Of a DNA stretch of 64,000 nucleotides, positions 22,737-30,691 are shown in pieces. A program made the translations under genes and the position numbers. The stretch is from Kineosporia mesophila. Lineage in GTDB: Bacteria; Actinomycetota; Actinomycetes; Actinomycetales; Kineosporiaceae. The notes below the pieces were generated by a model that did no database searches, was not told the origin of the DNA, and saw only the letters and a list, made by a program, of their open reading frames with translations. Where the stretch lies: contig NZ_JAJOMA010000015.1 of assembly GCF_021129235.1 (NCBI RefSeq), forward strand, positions 140,719-204,718, given 5' to 3'. Every line of letters starts with the position of its first letter. Position 1 is the first letter of the stretch.

Positions 22737-23657
22737 GTGTTCGTCGTCCATTATTCATCTTTCGGGCCACCCGAGGTGCTGCGCACCGGTGAGGCCCCGG
22801 AACCGCACCCGGGCCCGGGGCAGATCCGGATCCGGGTGCGGGCGGGCGGGGTCACGCCGGTCGACGCGGCCCTGCGCTCGGGCACCACGGCGGCCGCGGC
22901 CCGCCTTGAGCTCCCGCACGTCCCGGGGGTGGACGCGGCCGGTGTGGTCGACGAGATCGGGGACGCGGTCACGCTCACGAACGTGGGGGACGAGGTCTTC
23001 GGAGCAGTGGACGTCCGCACGCTCGGTGGCGCGAACGCCCAGTTCGCGGTGCTCACCTTCTGGTCCCACCGGCCCGCGGCCCTGCCCTGGCACCAGGCCG
23101 GAGCAGCCGGGACCAGCGTGGAGACCGCCACCCGGGTCCTGGACCGGCTAAAGGTCCGGGCCGGGCAGACGCTGCTCGTGGACGGCGCGGCCGGGGGAGT
23201 CGGCAGCGTGGTGGTGCAGCTGGCCATCGCCCGCGGGCTGCGCGTCATCGGCACGGCCCGGGCGGAGAACCGCTCCTTCGTCGAGAGTCTCGGGGCGCAG
23301 CCGATGGTCTACGGTCCGGACCTGCGCGCCCGGGTACGACAGGCGGACGTGGCCCTGGACATCGCCGGGAAGGGCTCGCTGCCGGAACTGATCGCGATCA
23401 CGGGATCGGCCCAGCGGGTGCTCAGCCTCGCCGATCTCGCCGCCCCCGGACTCGGCGTGGCCCTGTCCCTGGGAGCGCTCGCCGGGGAGCCGGGCGGTGA
23501 GCACGGTCTGGCCGAGGCCGCCCGGCTGGCCGTCGAGGGCCGCTTCCGGGTGCCGCTGCAGGAGGTCTTCGAGCTGAAGGACGCCTGGCGCGCCCACACG
23601 CTGGCCGAAGCCCCGGGCCCGCGCCGAGGAAAGATCGCCCTCGACGTCGAGGCGTGA
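22737..23657 (+). CDS. NADP-dependent MDR-type oxidoreductase
   Basis: A 306-residue medium-chain dehydrogenase/reductase of the zeta-crystallin/quinone reductase type. The catalytic domain starts FVVHYSSFGPPEVLRTGEAP and has HVPGVDAAGVVDEIGD; the Rossmann part has LLVDGAAGGVGSVVVQLAI (A-A-G-G-V-G). There are no zinc ligands. GTG 22737 has GAGGAG 5 bases upstream. Reduction of quinones or enones with NADPH is likely. Controlled by the divergent TetR. Confidence 0.88.
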   Translation: MFVVHYSSFGPPEVLRTGEAPEPHPGPGQIRIRVRAGGVTPVDAALRSGTTAAAARLELPHVPGVDAAGVVDEIGDAVTLTNVGDEVFGAVDVRTLGGANAQFAVLTFWSHRPAALPWHQAGAAGTSVETATRVLDRLKVRAGQTLLVDGAAGGVGSVVVQLAIARGLRVIGTARAENRSFVESLGAQPMVYGPDLRARVRQADVALDIAGKGSLPELIAITGSAQRVLSLADLAAPGLGVALSLGALAGEPGGEHGLAEAARLAVEGRFRVPLQEVFELKDAWRAHTLAEAPGPRRGKIALDVEA

Positions 23658-23675
23658 ACCCCCCCAAAAAACCTC

Positions 23676-23758
23676 CGTGATCATGCAAAGTGTCCCCGGA
23701 GTTCTAGAACTGTGACGGCAGGAGTTCTGGAACGCGGGGGACACTTTGCATGATCACG
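23676..23758. repeat. Full copy of dispersed palindrome family (long form)
   Basis: CGTGATCATGCAAAGTGTCC+CC (23676-23697) is the perfect 22-bp reverse complement of 23737-23758. The 39-base interior contains AGTTCTAGAACT and its variant GAGTTCTGGAAC, so an inner structure forms as well. It lies between the 3' ends of convergent genes and could act as a terminator here. The same arms occur in the other copies. Confidence 0.85.
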
Positions 23759-23779
23759 AACAAAGGAGACGGACGGTGA

Positions 23780-24556
23780 TCAGGCGAAGGTCCAGATCTG
23801 GGTGGCGGCTGAGCTGCAGGTGGTCATCACGATGTTGCGGCCGTTGCCGACCTCACCCTCCGGGTCGTCGGCGACCAGGTCCAGGCAGAGGTTGCTCTTC
23901 ACGTTCACCAGCTGGAAGCCCGCACCCTTGGCCTGGCTGCGGAACACGGCGTTGTCGGTGGCGTTGCGCACGCACTGACCCAGCAGGGCGTTGCTGCCGG
24001 CGGGCACGGAGTCGTAGCCGACCAGGTCGATGCACAGCTGGCTCTTGACGTTGCTGAGCAGGATCCCCTGAGACACCTTGATCCGCTCGAACTCCTGGTT
24101 CTCGCTGGTCCCGGCCGTGCACTTCCACTGGGTCAGGACGGCGGCGGCCTGGGCCGGGCCGTCGTCCGGCAGGTCGAGGCAGCGTCCGCTGCTCTGGTTC
24201 CGGATCAGGAACGGGCTGGTGAAGGCCGGTGTCGTGGTCTTCTTCTTCGCCGTGGTCGGGGCCGGCGGAACCACCGTCACGGTCACGGTCCGGACGCGGG
24301 TCGTGACCGAGGCCGACGGGGTGGCCGACGGGGTCGGGAGCGAGGTGGCAGGGGCCGACGTCGGGCCCTGCGCCGTGGAACTGGCGATCGGCGGCAGGGT
24401 GACCGGCGGGACGTCGGCCAGCTGGACGTCCGGATCGCCGGGCCAGGTGTAGGCCAGCGCCCCGAGCGCCGAACCGGCCACGACGAGCACGAGCCCGGTC
24501 GAGATCAACGCGGCACCGGGGCGCCGCTCGCGCGACAGGAGACGGGGAGTACGCAT
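23780..24556 (-). CDS. Membrane-anchored ricin-type (RICIN) lectin-domain protein
   Basis: A 258-residue protein: a cytoplasmic Arg-rich start, one transmembrane/signal segment (about residues 17-37, ALISTGLVLVVAGSALGALA), a Ser/Thr/Pro/Val linker, and a C-terminal beta-trefoil (about 115-258). The trefoil shows three repeats with cysteine pairs: SGRCLDLPDDG, QLCIDLVGYDS and NLCLDLVADDP, each followed by a W/F motif such as TQIWTFA. Bacterial RICIN domains bind carbohydrates. No enzyme domain is fused, so a surface sugar-binding role is inferred. Confidence 0.82.
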   Translation of the reverse strand: MRTPRLLSRERRPGAALISTGLVLVVAGSALGALAYTWPGDPDVQLADVPPVTLPPIASSTAQGPTSAPATSLPTPSATPSASVTTRVRTVTVTVVPPAPTTAKKKTTTPAFTSPFLIRNQSSGRCLDLPDDGPAQAAAVLTQWKCTAGTSENQEFERIKVSQGILLSNVKSQLCIDLVGYDSVPAGSNALLGQCVRNATDNAVFRSQAKGAGFQLVNVKSNLCLDLVADDPEGEVGNGRNIVMTTCSSAATQIWTFA

Positions 24557-25258
24557 GGGCCACACCTCGGGGCAGGCGCGCGGGCAGGCACGCCACGATC
24601 AACGGTCACGGACGAAGTCAGCCCACAGTGTGTCAGTACGCCATGAACCGCATGTGAACCGTCGTTCCCCGGCAATCCCTTGCGGCTGAGGGACGCCCAC
24701 GGCCGTGGCGGCGGCCCGGCTCACCAGCCGCCCGGCCTCGGCCAGGGCGGCGTTCACCGCGCCGGCGTCGTGGGCGCGATCGGCGCACCGGCGCAGGTCG
24801 TGGATTTTCGCATCGCCGGAGGGAACGAGGGGGTCGGCGTCGGCGTAGTGCCCCGACGTTCCCGGACACAGACGCTGCCCGCGTCGGGGGGAAGTCCGAC
24901 GGCGTCAGTCATGCGACCTCGGATCGTGGGAGACGGATCGGCCAAAGCAGAGACGGCACAGGGAACTTGGGGTGCTGACCGGAGTTGGCTTACCGGTGCG
25001 GCGAGGTGTGTGCACCAGAAGTACCCCATGGCTGGATTACCGGTCAACCACGGGGTGATAAATCGGGCACAAATCTTCGTCCGGCGGCGTGGCCGGGCCT
25101 GATGCGTTGCGCGACAGAACAAAGCGCACGCTTTTCCGGGCCGGGCTGACAAACCGGACAATTCCTGTACCCTCGGTCCAACCCAACCGGCCGACCTCCG
25201 GTTCCGGTGCCTGTGTGCTCCCAAATCCTTTGGCGTACAGCCTGATCGGAGGACGAGT
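24557..25258. other. 700-base gap without a convincing gene
   Basis: The stretch before the glycosyltransferase cluster holds short open frames on both strands, none with a ribosome site plus recognisable domain. The minus strand around 24600-24905 reads protein-like (for example IHDLRRCADRAHDAGAVNAA) but has no start codon and may be a gene remnant. The last 200 bases are less GC-rich (GATAAATCGGGCACAAATC) and probably carry the promoter of the downstream cluster. Confidence 0.5.
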
Positions 25259-26554
25259 TTGTCAAGATTGGTCATCTCGGCCACGCCCTTCCATGGTCAC
25301 GTGGGTCCCCTGCTCACCATTGCCGCCGACCTCGTCGACCGCGGCCACGACGTGCTCTTCTGCACCGGCCGGCGCTTCGCCGGCCAGGTGCGCTCGGCCG
25401 GCTGCCGGTTCGAGCCGGTGGCCCCGGAGGCCGACTTCGACGACCGGGCCATGGAGGTCGCGTTCCCGGCCTTCGCGCAGGTCAGGGTCGGTCCGCCGAT
25501 GCACGCGTTCTTCTGGCGGGTCTTCGTCGACGCGGTTCCTGCGCAGAGCCAGCAGATGTCGGACATCACAGCGGCTTTCGGGCCCTCGGCGATCATCCAC
25601 GACACGGTCTACCTGGGGGCGGCGCCGCTGGTCCTGGCCGATCCGGACCGTCGCGCGGGTCGTCCCCGGGTGATCGGGATCGGTGTGCTGCCCCCGGTGC
25701 TGCTCAGCGACGACACCGCTCCCTTCGGGCCGGGCGATCCCTATCTGGACGGTGAGGAAGGTCGTGAGCGCAACCGGCGGCTCAACGCGTCCGCCCGCGA
25801 GGACTACGCCGAACTCCAGGAGCACGCCGAAAAGGTCTTCAGGTCTTTGAATGTCGATCTTCCTGATTTTATTTTCACGAGTGCGGTCGTGATACCGGAC
25901 GATTTCCTGCAACTGACGGTGCCAGGCTTCGAATATCCGCGTCCGTCCGCGCCGCCGTCGTTCCGCGTCATCGGTGCCCTGCCCCGCGTGCTGCACGAAC
26001 CGTACGGGGAACCGGACTGGTGGCCGCGGCTGACCGGCGGCCCGGTCGTGATGGTCACCCAGGGGACCCTGGCCAACGAGGACCTGACCGACCTGATCCT
26101 GCCCACGGTGCAGGCGCTGGCCGGCAGCGGGATCACCGTGGTGGCCGTGACCAGCCGGCCCGACGGCCCGGCCGAACTCGCCGGGCTGCTGGGCGACGTC
26201 CCGCCGAACGCGATCCTGGCCGGGTACGTGCCGTTCGAGCGCCTGCTGCCGCACTGCGACGTGATGGTGACCAACGGCGGTTACGGCGGGGTGAACACGG
26301 CCCTGCGGCACGGGGTCCCGGTGATCGTGGGCGGGGACTCCGAGGACAAGCCCGAGGTCGCGGCCCGGGTGACGTGGAGCGGTACCGGTGTCGACCTGCG
26401 CACCGGCACCCCGTCGGCGCCGGCGGTCGGCGCGGCGGTCCGTGCCGTCCTGGACGATCCGGGCTACCGCCGCCGGGCCACGGCTTTGAGTGGCCAGTAC
26501 GCCGAGCACGACCCGTTGTCGTCGGTGGCCGGCCTCGTCGCGCAGGACGGCTGA
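25259..26554 (+). CDS. Macrolide-type (MGT/GT1) glycosyltransferase
   Basis: A 431-residue GT-B enzyme that transfers a sugar from a nucleotide donor to a small-molecule acceptor. The N-terminal domain begins LVISATPFHGHVGPLLTIAA with the catalytic-base His. The C-terminal donor domain has VTQGTLAN, VPFERLLPHCDVMVTNGGYG and GVNTALRHGVPVIVGGDSED, the PSPG-like signature. TTG 25259 is the start, with GGAGG 6 bases before. It opens a run of five co-directional genes; the next gene begins 1 base after its stop. Confidence 0.88.
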   Translation: MSRLVISATPFHGHVGPLLTIAADLVDRGHDVLFCTGRRFAGQVRSAGCRFEPVAPEADFDDRAMEVAFPAFAQVRVGPPMHAFFWRVFVDAVPAQSQQMSDITAAFGPSAIIHDTVYLGAAPLVLADPDRRAGRPRVIGIGVLPPVLLSDDTAPFGPGDPYLDGEEGRERNRRLNASAREDYAELQEHAEKVFRSLNVDLPDFIFTSAVVIPDDFLQLTVPGFEYPRPSAPPSFRVIGALPRVLHEPYGEPDWWPRLTGGPVVMVTQGTLANEDLTDLILPTVQALAGSGITVVAVTSRPDGPAELAGLLGDVPPNAILAGYVPFERLLPHCDVMVTNGGYGGVNTALRHGVPVIVGGDSEDKPEVAARVTWSGTGVDLRTGTPSAPAVGAAVRAVLDDPGYRRRATALSGQYAEHDPLSSVAGLVAQDG

Positions 26555-26555
26555 G

Positions 26556-27719
26556 GTGACCGAGAGCGCCCGGCTTCTCGACCGGCTCCTCGACCTGGAG
26601 CAGCGTCTGCGGCACGCCGAGGACCGTAAGGTGGGCTTCCCCGGCTGGTCGAACCCGTTCCCGCCGGAGCTCCTCCCGTTCCTGTCCCACGAGCTCAACA
26701 ACTACGGGGACGTCCACCAGGACCCGGTCTTCGGCTGGCACACCAAGGATCTCGAGCGGGAGCTGGTCACCTTCCTGGCCACCTTGTTCGGGGCCGGACC
26801 GGACGGCTGGGGTTATGTCACCTCCGGCGGCGCCGAGGGGGTGATGTACGGGCTCTGGCGGGCCCGCACGCTGCTGCCCAAGGCCCGGCTCTACCACTCG
26901 GCGTCCGCGCACCCGAGCGTCACCAGGGTCGCGGGACTGCTGCAGCTGGAGACGGTGACCGTGCCCGTGACCGGTTCCGGTGCGATGGATCACGTCGCGC
27001 TGGAGCACCTGCTGAGGCTCGCTCCGGGGGCCTCGGCGATCGTGCTGGCCACGATCGGCACGACACTGACCGAAGCAGTGGACGACGTGCCCCACATCCG
27101 CCGGGCCCTGGACCGGGCGGGGGTCACCGATCACTACATCCACGCGGACGCCGCCTTCGCCGGTCTGCCGCTGGCGCTGGCCTCCCGCACCCCGGCGGCC
27201 CTGCCGTTCGGGGTGCACGACCGCGGGGTGGACAGCCTCTCGATCAGCGGGCACAAGTTCCTCGGGGCGCCCTTCCCGTGCGGCGTGGTGATCAGCTCCT
27301 CGGCCCCGCCCGACGAGATCGAGAACCTGGCCGGGTCGCTGTGCGGAGCCGGTGACCTGGTCGGCAGCTCCCGCAGCGGTCACGCCGCGCTGCTGCTGTG
27401 GTTCCACATCCGTCGTCTCGGGCTGGAGGGCCTGCGGGCCCAGGCCGCCTACGGACGCGACGTGGCCCAGCTCGCGGTCCGGCACCTGCGCGCGATCGGC
27501 TGGGACGCCTGGCGCAGCCACCCCCAGGCACTGACCGTCGCCTTCCCCACCCCGCCCCCGGCGGTGCTGGAGCAGTGGCCGATGCCGGCCGTCGGCGGCA
27601 CCAGCCACATCGTCTGCACCCCCGGCGTCACCCCCGAGCGGATCCACCGGTTCGTCGCCGCGATGGCGGCCGCGACCAGAACAAGAGAAGAGGCACCGTG
27701 CTCACATCCGGCACCGTGA
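26556..27719 (+). CDS. PLP-dependent group II decarboxylase, histidine decarboxylase-like
   Basis: A 387-residue pyridoxal-phosphate enzyme closest in pattern to bacterial histidine decarboxylases: HELNNYGDV, YVTSGGAEGVMYGLWRAR, His119 in SASAHPSV, LATIGTTLTEAVDDV, Asp198 in YIHADAAFAG and the Schiff-base Lys234 in DSLSISGHKFLGAPFPCG. It would decarboxylate an amino acid, His being the first guess, or act as an aldehyde synthase. GTG 26556 follows the GT stop by 1 base, so it is coupled to it, and its end overlaps the GT2 gene by 22 bases. Placement between two glycosyltransferases points to a pathway building block. Confidence 0.82.
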   Translation: MTESARLLDRLLDLEQRLRHAEDRKVGFPGWSNPFPPELLPFLSHELNNYGDVHQDPVFGWHTKDLERELVTFLATLFGAGPDGWGYVTSGGAEGVMYGLWRARTLLPKARLYHSASAHPSVTRVAGLLQLETVTVPVTGSGAMDHVALEHLLRLAPGASAIVLATIGTTLTEAVDDVPHIRRALDRAGVTDHYIHADAAFAGLPLALASRTPAALPFGVHDRGVDSLSISGHKFLGAPFPCGVVISSSAPPDEIENLAGSLCGAGDLVGSSRSGHAALLLWFHIRRLGLEGLRAQAAYGRDVAQLAVRHLRAIGWDAWRSHPQALTVAFPTPPPAVLEQWPMPAVGGTSHIVCTPGVTPERIHRFVAAMAAATRTREEAPCSHPAP

Positions 27720-28618
27720 TCATCCCGACCTACAACCGCTCGCACCTGCTGGCCCTGACCCTGGAGTCGCTGGCCGCGCAGGACCTGCCCCGCGAGGCGT
27801 TCGACGTGATCGTGGTCGACGACGGCTCGTCCGACGACACGGCTCAGACGGCCGGGCGTTACCGGGAAAAGCTGCGGCTGAGTTACCACTTCCAGCCCGA
27901 CGAGGGCTACCGCGGGGCCCGCGCCCGCAACGTCGGTATCGAGCACGCCACCGGTGACGTGTGCATCTTCGTCGACGACGGGGTGCTGCTGCACTCCGGG
28001 GCCGTGGCCGCGCACCTGGCGGCCCACGGGCAGGCCCGGCCGACGGCGGTGATCGGGTACGTCTACGGTTTCGCCCTGGACGACGCCGGCGCCGACGAGA
28101 TCCGGGCCGCCGCCGACGGGGTGGACGCCGACACCGCGATCGCCCGGCTGGCACAGGCGGGCCGCTGCCTGGACTTCCGCGAGGAGTTCTACGGCAAGTA
28201 CACCGACGACTTCGCCGACCTGCCCGCCCCCTGGCCGGTGTACTGGACCTGCAACGTCTCGGCGGGCACCGAACAGCTCCGGCGGCTGGGCGGTTTCGAC
28301 GAGGACCTGCAGTCGTGGGGTGGGGAGGACATCGACCTCGGCTACCGTCTGCACCGCGACGGCGCCCGGTTCGTGCTGGAGCGTGGCGCGGCGTCCCTGC
28401 ACTACCCGCACCCGAAGTCCAAGGGCGCCAACATGTGGTCGTCGTACGTGAACTACCGGCGCATCGCCGAGAAGTACAACACCCCCATCACCCAGCTCCT
28501 CCTGCCCCTGCCCACGATCAACCCGTTCAACCTGAACGACGTCATCCGCCTGCTCGAGCTCCCTTCCTGCGCCGAATTCGAAAAGGCGACGCCGGGCGGA
28601 TTGTTCGGCGATGACTGA
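27698..28618 (+). CDS. GT2 glycosyltransferase with galactosyltransferase-like C-terminus
   Basis: A 306-residue GT-A enzyme. The N-terminus has SGTVIIPTYNRSHLLALTLE and FDVIVVDDGSSDDT, the donor-binding GYRGARARNVGIEHA and CIFVDDGVLL, where the usual D-x-D reads DDG. The C-terminal LRRLGGFDEDLQSWGGEDID is the Glyco_transf_7C motif. GTG 27698 is preceded by AGAGAAGAGG and lies inside the end of the decarboxylase gene. It is soluble with no membrane segment. It probably adds a second sugar in the same small pathway. Confidence 0.85.
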   Translation: MLTSGTVIIPTYNRSHLLALTLESLAAQDLPREAFDVIVVDDGSSDDTAQTAGRYREKLRLSYHFQPDEGYRGARARNVGIEHATGDVCIFVDDGVLLHSGAVAAHLAAHGQARPTAVIGYVYGFALDDAGADEIRAAADGVDADTAIARLAQAGRCLDFREEFYGKYTDDFADLPAPWPVYWTCNVSAGTEQLRRLGGFDEDLQSWGGEDIDLGYRLHRDGARFVLERGAASLHYPHPKSKGANMWSSYVNYRRIAEKYNTPITQLLLPLPTINPFNLNDVIRLLELPSCAEFEKATPGGLFGDD

Positions 28619-28784
28619 GGGAAGAGGGAAGCCGGCGGGGGTGGATGAACCGCCGGGGTTCCCCGGGACGGCGGGAGCGCAGGGGGCGACGTTCGGCGGG
28701 GTGGCCCCTGGAGGGGCGGTGCCTGGACGAGTGGTGCCGGAACGAGCGGCACCCGGAGGGGCGGCCGCGAGCGACCATCCCTCT

Positions 28785-28834
28785 GTTCGTGATCATGCAA
28801 AATCTCCCCAGGGAGGTTTTGCATGATCACGAAC
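28785..28834. repeat. Full copy of dispersed palindrome, compact form, over the ABC exporter start
   Basis: Left arm 28785-28808 (GTTCGTGATCATGCAAAA...) pairs with right arm 28811-28834 over 24 bp with a single G-T pair and a 2-base loop. The right arm holds GGGAGG (28811-28816) and ATG (28823), the ribosome site and start of the next gene. The gap before it (28619-28784) is GC-rich simple sequence without a gene. Confidence 0.88.
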
Positions 28835-30691
28835 GAAGACGCGGGCATCAAGGACGAGGGTGATGGGGGCGCGGGTTTCCTGGCGGGCTGTCCGGGTCGT
28901 CTCACCGGGCGGTTGCTTGCCTCGGCCGGACGGCTCCTGGTTGCTGTCATGGTGGTGGTCGGGTTGGTCCTCGGTCTGCTCCCGGTGGCCTTCGTCGTGG
29001 CCACGAGCCGTCTGCTGGGTCAGGTTCCGGCCGCGGTGAGTGGAGGGCCGGGGGCCGAGACCGCCCTCTTCACCAGTCTGGTCGTGGCGGCCGGGATCCT
29101 CGGCGCGCAGCAGGTGCTCATCCCGGTGCAGCACCTGCTGGGCGAACTGGCGGCCTACCGGGTCGACGGGGTCGAGCAGCGGCGGTTGATGGCGGCCGCA
29201 CTGGACGCCCCGGTCGCGGTGCTGGAAGGTGACGGGCCGCAGGGCGATCTGCGGGTGGCCGCCCAGGAGCTGGAGTTCGGGGTGCAGAGTCCGGGGCAGG
29301 CGGTGGCCGGCACCCTGGCCCTGGTCGCCCGGTACACCCAGCTGGCCGGATTCGTGGTGCTGATCGGCGTGGGCTTCTCCTGGTGGGCGGCGGCCGGAAC
29401 CGTCGGTGTCGTCGCCGCTTTCCGCTACGGACAGGTGCACGGCCTGCGGCAGTACGCGCAGGTGCGGGCGGAGCTGAGTGCTTCCGAACGCCGCATCGAC
29501 TACCTGCGCCGCCTGTCGATCGAGCCCGCGGCCGGTCCCGAGCTGCGGGTGTTCGGGCTGGCCGGCTGGTGCGCCGGTCTGCTCGCCGAGGCCTACACGG
29601 CCTGGCTCGGCCCCCTCTGGGCGGCGCGCCGGCGGGTCTACCTGTGGCCGTTCGTGGGGTACTCGCTGGTGGGCGTCGTGGCGCTGGTGGCTGTGCTCGC
29701 CACCTTCGGTGCCTCCTCGGTGGACGAGCGTCCGGTGGCCACCTTCGTCCTGGTCGTGCAGGCGGTGCTCGGCGCCCTGCGCCTGGCCGAGCACTACCCG
29801 GAGGCCGACCTGCAGACCGCCGTCGGGCTGCGCGCGGCCCGGGCGGTGGATCGGTTCGCCGCCCAGGTCGGACCAAGAACCAGCGAAAAGGCCTCACCCA
29901 TAGAATCTCCGGAGCGCGAGATCCGCTTCGAGGACGTGTCGTTCCGCTACCCGGGCCGCGACCGCCCGGTGATCGACCACCTCGACCTGATTCTTCCGGC
30001 GGGGCGGTGCACGGCCGTGGTCGGGGTGAACGGGGCCGGGAAGACGACCCTGGTCAAACTGCTCACCCGGCTGTACGAACCGGACTCCGGCACGATCCGC
30101 GTCGACGGCACCGACATCGCCGCCCACCCGGCGGCGGGATGGCGCCGGCGGGTGGCGGTGATCTTCCAGGACTTCGCCCGGTTCGAGGTCTCCGCCGCCG
30201 ACAACATCGGTTTCGGCGCGGTCGGGGCGCTGCACGACCGGGCCGGGATCGCCGCCGCAGCCGTGGACGCCGGCGCCGACCAGGTGCTGGAACGGCTGCC
30301 GGGCGGCCCGGACGTGCCCCTGGCCCGGCACCTGGCCGGCGGCACCTCGCTCTCGGGCGGGCAGTGGCAGCGCATCGCCCTGGCCCGGGCCCTGTTCGCG
30401 ATGCGGCACGGCTCGTCGGTGCTGGTGCTGGACGAGCCCACGGCGGCCCTCGACGTGCGGGCCGAGGCCCGGTTCTTCGAGGAGTTCCGCCAGGTCACGG
30501 CCGGGGCCACCACAGTGCTGATCTCGCACCGCTTCTCCACGGTGCGCCACGCCGACCAGATCGTCGTGCTCGGCGGCGGGCGCGTGGTGGAACAGGGCGA
30601 CCACCAGCAGCTCCTGGCCGCCGACGGCCAGTACGCGGCCATGTTCCGCGCCCAGGCACACCGCTTCACCGAACCCCAGGAGACCGTATGA
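28823..30691 (+). CDS. ABC exporter half-transporter (first subunit)
   Basis: A 622-residue fusion of a six-helix membrane domain (about residues 30-330) and an ATPase domain (about 365-610). Walker A is GVNGAGKTT, the signature LSGGQWQRIALARAL, Walker B SVLVLDEPTAALD and the switch ISHRFSTVRHAD. There is no peptidase domain. The only sensible in-frame start is ATG 28823, which lies in the right arm of a palindromic repeat; the first eight residues (MITNEDAG) are repeat-derived. ATGA overlap joins it to the second half-transporter, so a heterodimeric exporter is expected. Confidence 0.88.
   Translation: MITNEDAGIKDEGDGGAGFLAGCPGRLTGRLLASAGRLLVAVMVVVGLVLGLLPVAFVVATSRLLGQVPAAVSGGPGAETALFTSLVVAAGILGAQQVLIPVQHLLGELAAYRVDGVEQRRLMAAALDAPVAVLEGDGPQGDLRVAAQELEFGVQSPGQAVAGTLALVARYTQLAGFVVLIGVGFSWWAAAGTVGVVAAFRYGQVHGLRQYAQVRAELSASERRIDYLRRLSIEPAAGPELRVFGLAGWCAGLLAEAYTAWLGPLWAARRRVYLWPFVGYSLVGVVALVAVLATFGASSVDERPVATFVLVVQAVLGALRLAEHYPEADLQTAVGLRAARAVDRFAAQVGPRTSEKASPIESPEREIRFEDVSFRYPGRDRPVIDHLDLILPAGRCTAVVGVNGAGKTTLVKLLTRLYEPDSGTIRVDGTDIAAHPAAGWRRRVAVIFQDFARFEVSAADNIGFGAVGALHDRAGIAAAAVDAGADQVLERLPGGPDVPLARHLAGGTSLSGGQWQRIALARALFAMRHGSSVLVLDEPTAALDVRAEARFFEEFRQVTAGATTVLISHRFSTVRHADQIVVLGGGRVVEQGDHQQLLAADGQYAAMFRAQAHRFTEPQETV

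Noticed and set aside
23676..23758. Reading all dispersed palindromes as ordinary intrinsic terminators
   Set aside because: Copies occur at gene starts and inside a gene, share primary sequence in the arms, and lack T-runs; a common element family explains them better.
24911..25102. 63-codon frame as a precursor peptide for the glycosyltransferase cluster
   Set aside because: No Shine-Dalgarno, no leader/core look, no modification enzymes of RiPP type nearby; kept only as a note on the gap.
29383..30687. Upstream 435-codon extension of the second ABC subunit frame
   Set aside because: It overlaps the first ABC subunit in another frame, is Arg/Gly/Ala-rich and lacks domains; homology starts at ATG 30688.
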